Below are positions 52,873-61,088 of a stretch of 64,000 bases of DNA, in pieces. Position 1 is the first letter of the stretch. Every line of letters starts with the position of its first letter. The stretch spans positions 6,448,001 to 6,512,000 of the forward strand of contig NZ_JAFBCM010000001.1 in the NCBI RefSeq assembly GCF_016907715.1, written 5' to 3'. Position numbers and translations under genes: made by a program. The DNA comes from Tenggerimyces flavus (GTDB lineage Bacteria > Actinomycetota > Actinomycetes > Propionibacteriales > Actinopolymorphaceae). Under the pieces are notes generated by a model. It did no database searches. It saw only the letters and a program-made list of their open reading frames with translations, and was not told the DNA's origin.

Positions 52873-55800
52873 GTGGGGGTCGTCGCTGTGGCTTCGCAGG
52901 ATGTGCGTACCGGCGTGTCCGGAATCGCCTCCACCGAGAAGCCCGACCGGGTCATGTTCTTCGACCCGACCGGGCGGCGTTGGCGTGTGGTGCGGATGGC
53001 TCTGCTTGTCGCGGCCGCGCTCCTCGTCACCGCCCTCGCGATCGTGGTGCCTCAGATCAGTCAACCCACGGCACTCGAAGCCGGCGTCAGGTATCCAGCC
53101 ATCACTGCGGACGAGGTCGGAACGGCGCCCCTGTTCGGCACCGGCCCGCTGCTGCGCGTCGTCCGCCTCGAGCGGCACGGCGCCCACCTGATCGCGATGG
53201 ACCCGTTCGCCGACACTCCCCTGCACGTCGTGAGTGCCGCCGACAGTTCGCGGCTGGGCAAGAGCACGTACGCGATCGAACGGTACGGCTACGAACCGTC
53301 CAGGACGCACACGATGTCGCTCACCTTCGACGACGGCCCGAATCCCACCTACACGCCGAAAATCCTCGATCTCCTTTCCCGCGAACACGTCCCCGCGACT
53401 TTCTGCATCATGGGACGGAACGCGGCGAAATACCCGAACATCGTGGCGCGAATCGTGCGTGAAGGACATGCGCTTTGCAACCATTCGTACAGCCACGCCG
53501 ACCTCAGTACGGTCAGCGCATTTCAGACGCGCGAGGAATTGATTCTCACCGATCGCATTCTTCGCGTCACCGGTGGTGTTCGGGTCGACTATGTCCGGCC
53601 GCCCTACAACGGCGCGGACGACAAGTCGGTCCGGGAAAGCACCGAGGCGCTGCTGCGCACCCAGCAATGGGGCTACCAGATCGCGAACTACGACTTCGAC
53701 ACCGCCGACTGGGAGCACGCCCTCGACCACAAGGCGATCCCGATGCCGGACCTGTCTGGCGACAACCTCACCGTGCTGCTGCACGACGCGGGCGGCAAGC
53801 GCGAGAACAGCGTCGCCTACACGAAGAAGCTGATCGACTCGGCCCGAGCGCGCGGCTACACGTTCCACACCATGCCCGACGTCAACCCCGAGCTCGCCAC
53901 GGCGACCTCGAAGGTGACGCCCACGACGTGGGACAAGCTCACGTTCGGCGGCGCCGTCGTGATCTCCGCGTGGAGCGGGCAGCTGCTGCGCTACCTGCTC
54001 TACCTCGCGGTGTTCCTCGTCGTCACGGTCGGCCTGGTCAACATCACCCTCGCGATCATCCGCCGCCTCCTGCGCAAGCGACGGATCCGTTCGTACGCAC
54101 CACACTTCGACGCTCCCCTGATCAGCGTGGTGATCGCCGCGTTCAACGAGGAGAAGGTGATCGAGCGGACGCTCGACACCCTCCGCCGCACCACGTACCC
54201 GTACCTCGACATCGTCGTGGTCGACGACGGGTCCACCGACCGGACCGCGGAGATCGTCGACCGGATCAAGGCGACCGACGACCGGGTCCGTCTCGTCCGG
54301 CAGGCGAACACCGGCAAGGCGGTCGCGCTCAACAACGGCTTCGAGGCCGCGGCGGGCGAGATCGTGGTGACCGGAGACGCCGACACGATCTTCATGCCGG
54401 ACGCGATCACCAACCTGGTAAGGCATTTCGTCCGTCCCGGCGCCGAACGCCTCGCCGCCGTCGCCGGCGTGGTCAAGGTCGGCAACGTCCGCAACCTGCT
54501 GACCCGCTGGCAGGCTCTGGAGTACCTGACCCAGGTCGGGGTCGAACGGGCCGCGCACGCCGCGATGGGCGCGATCATGACCGTCCCCGGCGCCTGCGCG
54601 GCCTGGCGCCGCTCGGCGGTGCTCGCCGTCGGCGGCTTCTCGCAGGCGACGCTCGCCGAGGACTGCGACCTCGCGTTGACGCTGCAACAGCACGGCTACC
54701 TCGTCACGCAGGACGACGAGGCGATCGCCTACACCGAGGTGCCGGAGACGATGGCCGCGCTGCTCCGGCAGCGGCTGCGTTGGACGTTCGGCAACCTGCA
54801 GTCGCTGTGGAAGCACCGCGGCATGCTGCTGCGCCCGCGGTTCGGCTGCCTCGGACTCGTCGTGCTCCCGTTCGCCGCGCTCTCGCTCGCGACGTCGGTC
54901 GCGTTCATGCCGTTCATCTACCTGATGGTGTTCCTCGCGCTGCGCGACCAGGGCGTCTCGACCGTGCTGTTCTACTTACTGGTCTTCCTCGGCATCCATC
55001 TGGTGTTCGCGACGATCGGCGTGATCCTGCAGAAGGAACGCCCGTCCCATCTGTTGATCCTGCCGCTCTATCCGGCGATCCAGGAGCCGCTCCGCGCGTA
55101 CCTGGTGTTCAAGTCGCTCGTCTCCGCGCTGCGCGGCGCGCACCTCGGGTGGAACAAGCTCAGCAGGACGGGCACGATCGCGTCCGATCCGGTACGTCCG
55201 ACGCGCGTGGCGTCCGCCGTCGCGGCTCCGGTGACCGTGGCCAAACGTGAACGCTGGTTGGACTTCCTGCGTTCGATAGCGCTGGTCCGGATCGTCACGT
55301 ACCACACGATGGGGCTCGCCTGGTTCAGCCTGATCTTCCCGTCGATGGGGATCATGTTCGGCCTCGCTGGCTCGCTGATGGCGCGGTCGCTGGACCGCTC
55401 GTCCGGCGGCGTGATCATGTCCCGGCTGCGCCGCCTGCTGCCCGCGCTGTGGCTGCTGGCGATCGTCTGGGTGCCGGTGATGATCTGGCAGGGCTGGACG
55501 TCGAACGGCGACGCCTCGCGGGCGCTGAACGGGCCCGAGCTGCTGCTGTGGCTGTTCCCTATTCTCGACCCGCCGACCAGCGACTGGGGCGGCGACGTCA
55601 GCGCGGTGCTGTGGTACCTGCGTACGTACCTGTGGTTCGTGCTGCTCTCCCCACTCGCGCTCGCCGCGTTCCGCCGCTGGCCGGTCCGCACGATGCTGGT
55701 GCCGCTCGGCATGATCGCGCTGACGGCGGTCGGCGTGTTCACCTTCGAGGGAAGCCTGCTGAACTCGGCGCTGCTGGACGTCGCGACGTACGGCGCCTGC

Positions 55801-57270
55801 TGGCTGCTCGGTTTCGCCCACCACGACGGCATGATCAAGCGGGCGAGGCGGTCGACGCTGGCGCTGCTCGCCGTGCCCACGTTGGCGATCGGCGGCTGGT
55901 GGGCGTGGAACCAGTACGGCGTCCTCGGTACGTACGACCTGAACGAGATCCCGTTCGCCCAAGCCATGTGGTCGTTCGGCTTCGTCATCCTGCTGCTGCG
56001 CTTCTCGCCGTCGATGGGCTGGCTCGAACGGATTCCCATACTCCGCAGGCTCGTCGAGGTCCTGAACAACCGAGCGGTCACGGTGTACCTGTGGCACGAG
56101 GTCGCGATCCTGCTCAGCGTCGGCGTGCTGATCTTCGTCGCGGTCGACAACGTCGCGGTGCAGCTCGCGATCGTCTGGGCGCTGGTCGCCGTCGCTGTCG
56201 TGCTGTTCGGCTGGGTCGAGGACCTGGCGGCGCGCCGCGCTCCGCAGCTCGTACCGGGCGTGCCGATCCCGATCCCGGCGCTGGTCCGGATCGCCCAGAC
56301 CCCCGTACGCGGGTTCGCCTGGATCCGTGCGCCGCGCCGCGCGATTCCGGCGCTCGCGTCGCTCGGGGTGGCCGCTGCCGCGATCCTGCTCGTGACCACG
56401 GTGATCTCGCCGCCCCAGTTTGGCGGTGGGGTGCCGATCACCCAGGCGGCGCCGACCGCGGGTCCGGACGAGAGCCAGAACGCGCGGGCGGCCTCGTTCA
56501 GCGCTGCAGCCGTCCAGTGGATCGAGCGCAACGTCGCGTCCGGCAGCCGGGTCATCGCCGGCGAGACGATGATGCGACGCCTCGTCTCGGCGGGCTTCTC
56601 CACGACGTACCTCATCCCGTTCGACCTGGTCGACTCCGTCGTCGGCGCCGCCGACACCAAGGCGCTCACGCCGACGGCGCTCGCCGAGTCCGGCCTCGAC
56701 TACGTGGTGGAGACCTCGTTCACGCGCACCTCCCCCAAGCCGTCGCCCGCGACGCGGCAGCGGCTCGGCCAGGCGCCGGCCATCGCGACGTTCGGGACCG
56801 GCAACGACCGGATCGAGATCCGGCTCGTCCTGCCCAAGCAGTCCGTCCCGACCGACGCGGACGCCGCGGCCGACGCCCAAGCGCGGCAGTTCGCCGGGAC
56901 CGAGCTCGCGACGAACGACCGGCTCGAGCTGACCCCGGCCGCGCGGGCGTCGCTGGAGTCCGGACAGGTGGACTCGCGGCTGCTGAGCGTCCTGTCCCTG
57001 CTGACCGGCGAGCACCGGCTGGGCGTCGCCGGGTTCGCCCAGGAGCCCGGCGAGAGCAGCGCCTCGCCGCGCCGCAACCTCCGCATCACCTCGATCGACG
57101 GCCGCCCGGTCACCAGTACGGCGGACGTAGCCCGGCTCAGCCGGGTGCTCAACCTGCAGCGCTCGACGTTCCGGCCCACCGAGTTCGGTGTGGTCGGCGA
57201 CCAGAGCGCACCTGCGTTCGAAGTGCACTTCGCCGCGCCGAGTCCGGTGGGCCTGCTTCCGGGCGGCTGA
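52873..57270 (+). CDS. Polysaccharide deacetylase - GT2 synthase - acyltransferase fusion
   Basis: A 1465-residue membrane protein combining three enzymes. A helix at ~37-57 precedes an outward NodB deacetylase: TFDDGPN with D153/D154, zinc histidines H204 and H208 in NHSYSH, RPPYNG and LLHDAGG. Two helices (~360-400) lead to a processive GT2 domain: DDGSTD (451-456), D502AD504, ED (596-597) and QRLRW (633-637), then transport helices. From ~795 comes an acyltransferase-3 domain (LDFLRSIALVRIVTYH, H811) with about ten helices. The last ~250 residues are soluble and unassigned. Probable role: synthesis, de-N-acetylation and O-acylation of an exported poly-N-acetylhexosamine. An alternative GTG start is at 52888. 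Confidence 0.85.
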   Translation: MGVVAVASQDVRTGVSGIASTEKPDRVMFFDPTGRRWRVVRMALLVAAALLVTALAIVVPQISQPTALEAGVRYPAITADEVGTAPLFGTGPLLRVVRLERHGAHLIAMDPFADTPLHVVSAADSSRLGKSTYAIERYGYEPSRTHTMSLTFDDGPNPTYTPKILDLLSREHVPATFCIMGRNAAKYPNIVARIVREGHALCNHSYSHADLSTVSAFQTREELILTDRILRVTGGVRVDYVRPPYNGADDKSVRESTEALLRTQQWGYQIANYDFDTADWEHALDHKAIPMPDLSGDNLTVLLHDAGGKRENSVAYTKKLIDSARARGYTFHTMPDVNPELATATSKVTPTTWDKLTFGGAVVISAWSGQLLRYLLYLAVFLVVTVGLVNITLAIIRRLLRKRRIRSYAPHFDAPLISVVIAAFNEEKVIERTLDTLRRTTYPYLDIVVVDDGSTDRTAEIVDRIKATDDRVRLVRQANTGKAVALNNGFEAAAGEIVVTGDADTIFMPDAITNLVRHFVRPGAERLAAVAGVVKVGNVRNLLTRWQALEYLTQVGVERAAHAAMGAIMTVPGACAAWRRSAVLAVGGFSQATLAEDCDLALTLQQHGYLVTQDDEAIAYTEVPETMAALLRQRLRWTFGNLQSLWKHRGMLLRPRFGCLGLVVLPFAALSLATSVAFMPFIYLMVFLALRDQGVSTVLFYLLVFLGIHLVFATIGVILQKERPSHLLILPLYPAIQEPLRAYLVFKSLVSALRGAHLGWNKLSRTGTIASDPVRPTRVASAVAAPVTVAKRERWLDFLRSIALVRIVTYHTMGLAWFSLIFPSMGIMFGLAGSLMARSLDRSSGGVIMSRLRRLLPALWLLAIVWVPVMIWQGWTSNGDASRALNGPELLLWLFPILDPPTSDWGGDVSAVLWYLRTYLWFVLLSPLALAAFRRWPVRTMLVPLGMIALTAVGVFTFEGSLLNSALLDVATYGACWLLGFAHHDGMIKRARRSTLALLAVPTLAIGGWWAWNQYGVLGTYDLNEIPFAQAMWSFGFVILLLRFSPSMGWLERIPILRRLVEVLNNRAVTVYLWHEVAILLSVGVLIFVAVDNVAVQLAIVWALVAVAVVLFGWVEDLAARRAPQLVPGVPIPIPALVRIAQTPVRGFAWIRAPRRAIPALASLGVAAAAILLVTTVISPPQFGGGVPITQAAPTAGPDESQNARAASFSAAAVQWIERNVASGSRVIAGETMMRRLVSAGFSTTYLIPFDLVDSVVGAADTKALTPTALAESGLDYVVETSFTRTSPKPSPATRQRLGQAPAIATFGTGNDRIEIRLVLPKQSVPTDADAAADAQARQFAGTELATNDRLELTPAARASLESGQVDSRLLSVLSLLTGEHRLGVAGFAQEPGESSASPRRNLRITSIDGRPVTSTADVARLSRVLNLQRSTFRPTEFGVVGDQSAPAFEVHFAAPSPVGLLPGG

Positions 57271-57292
57271 GTGCGACCCAAGAGGAGGAACC

Positions 57293-58159
57293 GTGAAGAC
57301 AGCAACACTGCTCGTGCCACGCAAGACCATGGTCGCCCTCGTGGTGGCCCTGGTCGCGCTCGGCGGGTTGCTCGCGTTCGCGCGGCCCGCCGCGGCCGCG
57401 ACGTCGACGTACCTGCGACTCGCCCACCTGTCGCCCGACACGCCGCAGGTGGACGTCTACCTGTCGCCGTTCGGGCGTACGAGTGAGCAGAAGCTCGTAC
57501 TCGACCACGTGGGCTACGGCGCGATGTCGCCGTACCAGACGCTGCAGACCGGGTACTACACGGTCGCGATGCGAGCGACCGGTGCCGACCCGAGCACACC
57601 GGCGGTCATCTCGACCGACATCCGGCTGTCGACGTCGAAGGCGTACACACTGGCCGGAACGGGGCTGAACAAGCAGCTCAGCCTGCGGCTGTTCGAGGAC
57701 GACCTGACCCCGCCGGCGGCGAACGAGTCGCGCGTCCGGGTCATCCAGGCCGCCAACTCGGCCCCGTCGATCAACGTGAAAACCGCGGCCGGCGGGATGC
57801 TGGCGTCGGACACGAAGTTCGCGACGACGACCGGGTACGCCGCGGTGCCGGCGGGCGAGACCTCGCTGGAGATCGAGCCGATCGGTGGCACGGCGAAGGC
57901 GTCGAGCGTCCCGGTCAACCTGCGCGGCGGCACGGTGCTGTCGGTGCTGGTGGTGAACGGGGCGAACGGCGGGCTCACCGTGCGTACGGTGCTCGACGCC
58001 GAGGGCATGAAGCAGATGCCGGTCGGTGCCGTGGACACCGGTGACGGCTTCGGGGCCTGGGCCTCGAAGGCGTACTGGCTGGGTGCCGGCGCGCTGGTGC
58101 TGGCTCTCGCCTTCCTGCTGCTGCGGCGCCGTCGTCCTCAGGTCGGTCAGGTCGTCTGA
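57293..58159 (+). CDS. DUF4397 cell-surface protein
   Basis: A 288-residue exported protein: basic start, hydrophobic signal ending PAAAA, two DUF4397 beta domains (TYLRLAHLSPDTPQVDVYLS and SRVRVIQAANSAPSINVKT), then a C-terminal membrane anchor (AYWLGAGALVLALAFLLLRRRR). No LPxTG motif is seen, so it is probably held by the helix. AGGAGGAACC precedes the GTG, 22 bp after the polysaccharide fusion gene, implying one transcript. It may bind or organise the polysaccharide at the envelope; this is inference from position. Confidence 0.85.
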   Translation: MKTATLLVPRKTMVALVVALVALGGLLAFARPAAAATSTYLRLAHLSPDTPQVDVYLSPFGRTSEQKLVLDHVGYGAMSPYQTLQTGYYTVAMRATGADPSTPAVISTDIRLSTSKAYTLAGTGLNKQLSLRLFEDDLTPPAANESRVRVIQAANSAPSINVKTAAGGMLASDTKFATTTGYAAVPAGETSLEIEPIGGTAKASSVPVNLRGGTVLSVLVVNGANGGLTVRTVLDAEGMKQMPVGAVDTGDGFGAWASKAYWLGAGALVLALAFLLLRRRRPQVGQVV

Positions 58160-58176
58160 CGCGGCTGATCGATCGG

Positions 58177-58211
58177 CCTCGCCGCCCGGGACTCAGGCCT
58201 GGGCGGCGAGG
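58177..58211. terminator. Hairpin between convergent genes, inside the ydeI-like 3' end
   Basis: CCTCGCCGCCC (58177-58187) pairs exactly with GGGCGGCGAGG (58201-58211) around a 13-nt loop. It begins 17 bp after the DUF4397 stop, and its right arm is the last codons of the leftward gene, so it could end both transcripts. Confidence 0.5.
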
Positions 58212-58750
58212 TCCTTGACGGTGCGCTCGACCAGCGTCGCCCGGCGCTCGGGCGTGCGCGCCTTGAGCAGCGGGAGGATCAGCAGGTAGCGGCCGGTCTT
58301 GTCGAGGTTGTCGTACGCCTTGGCGGCCTGCTCGTTCCGCCCCAGCGCCTCGGCGAGGTCGTCGGGGGTGGTCGCGGTGCTCTGGCGTTCGTACGCCTGG
58401 TCCCAGCGCCCGTCCGCCTTGGCGGCCTCGATCTCGGCGAAGCCCGGGGCGCGCATCCGGCCTTCGGCGATCAGCTCGCCGGCACGTTCGACGTTGACCT
58501 GCGACCAGGCCCCGGTCGGGCGGCGCCTGGAGTAGCGCTGCAGGTAGAACGAGTCGTCCAAGCCCTTGCGCTGGCTGTCGATCCAGCCGTAGCAGAGCGC
58601 ACCGTCGAGCGTCTCGCGGATGGTGACCGACTCGACGCCGGCACCCTTCTTCGCGATCTTGACCCAGACCCCGCTGGCGTGGGTCTCGTGGTGGTCGGCG
58701 AGCCACGCGTCCCACTCCGCGCCGGAGCGGAAGGTGAGGAACTCGGTCAT
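58193..58750 (-). CDS. YdeI/OmpD-associated family protein
   Basis: A 185-residue soluble protein. FRSGAEWDAWLADHH, VWVKIAKKGAG, ALCYGWIDSQRKGLDDSFYLQRYSRRRP and the C-terminal YDNLDKTGRYLLILPLLKARTPERR are the family blocks. The ATG at 58750 has GGAGGA 6-7 bp upstream. The group has been linked to bacteriocin protection in some bacteria, but its biochemical role is unclear. Gene stands alone, convergent with the DUF4397 gene. Confidence 0.85.
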   Translation of the reverse strand: MTEFLTFRSGAEWDAWLADHHETHASGVWVKIAKKGAGVESVTIRETLDGALCYGWIDSQRKGLDDSFYLQRYSRRRPTGAWSQVNVERAGELIAEGRMRAPGFAEIEAAKADGRWDQAYERQSTATTPDDLAEALGRNEQAAKAYDNLDKTGRYLLILPLLKARTPERRATLVERTVKDLAAQA

Positions 58751-58839
58751 GGTTCGGTCCTCCGGTGCGGTCGGAAACTGGCGCTGTCCGTCCAGTCTGG
58801 CGGGCATTCCGGCCAGTTTCCGACCTCTATCGAACCGGT

Positions 58840-59268
58840 CTAAGCGTCGAGCGTGGCGTCCAGCGTGATCGTGGTGCCGGTGAGCGCCTGCGAGACCGGG
58901 CAGTTCTCCTTGGCGGACTGCGCGGCGGCCGCGAAGCCCTCGGCGTCCAGGCCGGGGACCGACGCGTGCACGGTCAGGTGGATGCCGGTGATGCCCTGAC
59001 CCGGCTGGAACGTCACGTCCGCCTTGGTGTCGACGGTCGTCGGAGGCGTACCGGCCTGCGCGAGGCCGTGCGACAGTGCCATCGAGTAGCAGGTCGAGTG
59101 CGCCGCGGCGATCAGCTCCTCCGGGCTGGTCTTGCCGTTCGCCGCCTCGGCCCGGCTCGGCCAGCTGACCTCGTAGGTGCCGATCCCGGACGAGTCGAGC
59201 GACACCCGGCCGGCGCCCTCCATGAGGGAGCCCTCCCAGTGCGCGTTGGCCGTACGTGTGGTGGCCAT
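58840..59268 (-). CDS. OsmC-family peroxiredoxin
   Basis: A 142-residue OsmC/Ohr-fold protein with both redox cysteines: C60 in AAAHSTCYSMAL and C123 in KENCPVSQAL. The pattern and the WEGSLMEGAG start fit the OsmC branch rather than Ohr. It reduces organic hydroperoxides in the cytoplasm using thiols. No linked regulator is seen. It is divergent from the DrrAB exporter genes with 132 bp between. Confidence 0.92.
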   Translation of the reverse strand: MATTRTANAHWEGSLMEGAGRVSLDSSGIGTYEVSWPSRAEAANGKTSPEELIAAAHSTCYSMALSHGLAQAGTPPTTVDTKADVTFQPGQGITGIHLTVHASVPGLDAEGFAAAAQSAKENCPVSQALTGTTITLDATLDA

Positions 59269-59400
59269 ACCGAATCTCCTCGATGAAAGTCAGATGCAGC
59301 GCTAACGATCACATCCTGCCGCACCTGGTCGAGGGCGTGTCAGGAGCCGTGTCAGGAGCGTGTCAGCCGGGTGGCGGGGCGGCCGCCGAGGCTGGGACAC

Positions 59401-60348
59401 ATGACGAGTTCAGCGATCGCGGCTTCGGGCCTGCGGAAAGCGTTCAAGGACAAGGTCGTGCTCGACGGCATCGACCTCGAGGTCGCCGCGGGAACGGTCT
59501 TCTCCCTGCTCGGCCCAAACGGGGCCGGCAAGACGACGACGGTCAACCTGCTGACCACCCTGTTGAAGGCCGACGGCGGCACGGCCCGCGTCGACGGCCA
59601 CGACGTGGCGACCGAGACCAAGGCCGTACGCGCGGCCATCGGCGTCACCGGACAGTTCGCGGCGGTCGACGAGCTGCTGTCCGGCCAGGAGAACCTCCAA
59701 CTGATGGCGGATCTCAAGGCCCTGGACTCCCGCGAGGCCAAGCGGGTCATCGCCGATCTGCTGGACCGGTTCGAGCTGACGGAGGCGGCGCCGAAGCTGG
59801 CGTCGACGTACTCCGGCGGCATGCGCCGGAAGCTGGATCTGGCGATGACGTTGGTCGGCAAGCCCCGGATCATCTTCCTGGACGAGCCGACGACGGGGCT
59901 GGACCCGCGCAGCCGCCGGGCGATGTGGGACATCATCCGCCAGCTGGTGTCCGAGGGCGTCACGATCTTCCTCACCACCCAGTACCTGGAGGAAGCCGAC
60001 CGGCTCGCGGACAAGATCGCGGTCCTCGACCAGGGCAAGGTCGTGGCGCAGGGCACTCCGGCCGAGCTCAAGCGGCAGATCCCCGGCAGCCACGTACGGC
60101 TCCAGTTCGCCAGCGACCTCGACCTCGAGTCCGCGACGCGCGTCCTGACCGACGCGACCCGCGACGAGGAGGACGACCTCGTCCTGCGCGTTCCCAACGA
60201 CGGCAAGTCGAAGTCGGTTCGAGCCCTGCTCGACCTGCTCGACACCCATTCCCTCAAGGTCGAGGAGTTCTCGGTACACACCCCGGATCTCGACGACGTC
60301 TTCCTGGCCCTCACCGGCCGTACCAGCGCAGAGGTGGCAGCACGATGA
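59401..60348 (+). CDS. ABC exporter ATPase, DrrA type
   Basis: A 315-residue ATPase. Walker A is GPNGAGKT (38-45), the signature YSGGM (137-141) and Walker B IIFLDEPTTGLD (~157-168), followed by TTQYLEEADRLADKIAVLDQG. The ~90-residue C-terminal extension is the DrrA-specific domain. The ATG at 59401 is preferred to an upstream alternative because the ABC core starts 8 residues later. DrrA proteins power export of daunorubicin-like drugs, lipids or other hydrophobic compounds. It overlaps the permease gene by 4 bp. Confidence 0.93.
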   Translation: MTSSAIAASGLRKAFKDKVVLDGIDLEVAAGTVFSLLGPNGAGKTTTVNLLTTLLKADGGTARVDGHDVATETKAVRAAIGVTGQFAAVDELLSGQENLQLMADLKALDSREAKRVIADLLDRFELTEAAPKLASTYSGGMRRKLDLAMTLVGKPRIIFLDEPTTGLDPRSRRAMWDIIRQLVSEGVTIFLTTQYLEEADRLADKIAVLDQGKVVAQGTPAELKRQIPGSHVRLQFASDLDLESATRVLTDATRDEEDDLVLRVPNDGKSKSVRALLDLLDTHSLKVEEFSVHTPDLDDVFLALTGRTSAEVAAR

Positions 60349-61085
60349 GCACCGCGACAGCCATGTTGGGCCGCACGTTCAAGCACACGATCCGTTACCC
60401 GTTCACCCTGTTCAACGGGGTCCTGATGCCGGTCATCATGCTGCTGTTGTTCACGTTCGTCGTCGGCGGCGCGTTCGACATCCCCGGCAACTACATCGAC
60501 TACATCACCCCCGGGATGATCGTCCTGACGATCAGCTACGGGCTGAGCGCGACCGCGTTGGCGGTCAACAACGACATGACGAAGGGGATCATCAACCGGT
60601 TCAAGGTGATGGACGTCTCCCGCAGCGCGATCCTCAGCGCCCACGTCGTGTCGAGCATGTTCCGCAGCCTGATCGGCATCGCGGTCCTCGTCGGGGTGGC
60701 GTTCGTCGCGGGGTTCCGGCCGGCGGCTGGCCCTGTGGAGTGGCTCGGCGTCGCCGGTCTCGTCGTGCTGGTGACGTTCGCGACCAGCTGGTTCACCGTC
60801 GCGCTGGGGCTGTTCGCGAAGACCCCGGAGTCGGCGGGCATGGTGACCGTTCCGCTGATCATGCTGCCGTTCCTGAGCAGCGCGATCGTCCCGTCCGGCA
60901 CGATGGGCGCGGGGATCAAGCAGTTCGCCGAGTACCAGCCGTTCACGCCGATCAACGAGGCCGTACGCGGGCTGCTGAACGGCGAGCTCAACACCAGCAG
61001 CACGCTCGTGGCCATCGCCTGGTGCGTCGGTATCGCCCTGGTCGGCTACCTGTGGTCGCTGTCCACCTTCCAGAAGCGAGCCTGA
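60345..61085 (+). CDS. ABC-2 exporter permease, DrrB type
   Basis: A 246-residue permease with six membrane segments. RTFKHTIRYPFTLFNGVLMPVIMLLLF is the N-terminal elbow and first helix, DYITPGMIVLTISYGLSATALAVNNDMTKGIINRFKVMDVSRSAIL the central ABC-2 block and FLSSAIVPSGTM the conserved late loop. It forms a 2:2 exporter with the upstream ATPase. The substrate is unknown. It ends 3 bp before the convergent AfsR-type regulator gene, with no room for a separate terminator. Confidence 0.93.
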   Translation: MSTATAMLGRTFKHTIRYPFTLFNGVLMPVIMLLLFTFVVGGAFDIPGNYIDYITPGMIVLTISYGLSATALAVNNDMTKGIINRFKVMDVSRSAILSAHVVSSMFRSLIGIAVLVGVAFVAGFRPAAGPVEWLGVAGLVVLVTFATSWFTVALGLFAKTPESAGMVTVPLIMLPFLSSAIVPSGTMGAGIKQFAEYQPFTPINEAVRGLLNGELNTSSTLVAIAWCVGIALVGYLWSLSTFQKRA

Positions 61086-61088
61086 GCC

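Noticed and set aside
54976-57441. 821-residue antisense frame over the polysaccharide fusion gene
   Set aside because: Asp/Arg-rich shadow of codon bias; no motif, and the sense frame contains all catalytic residues.
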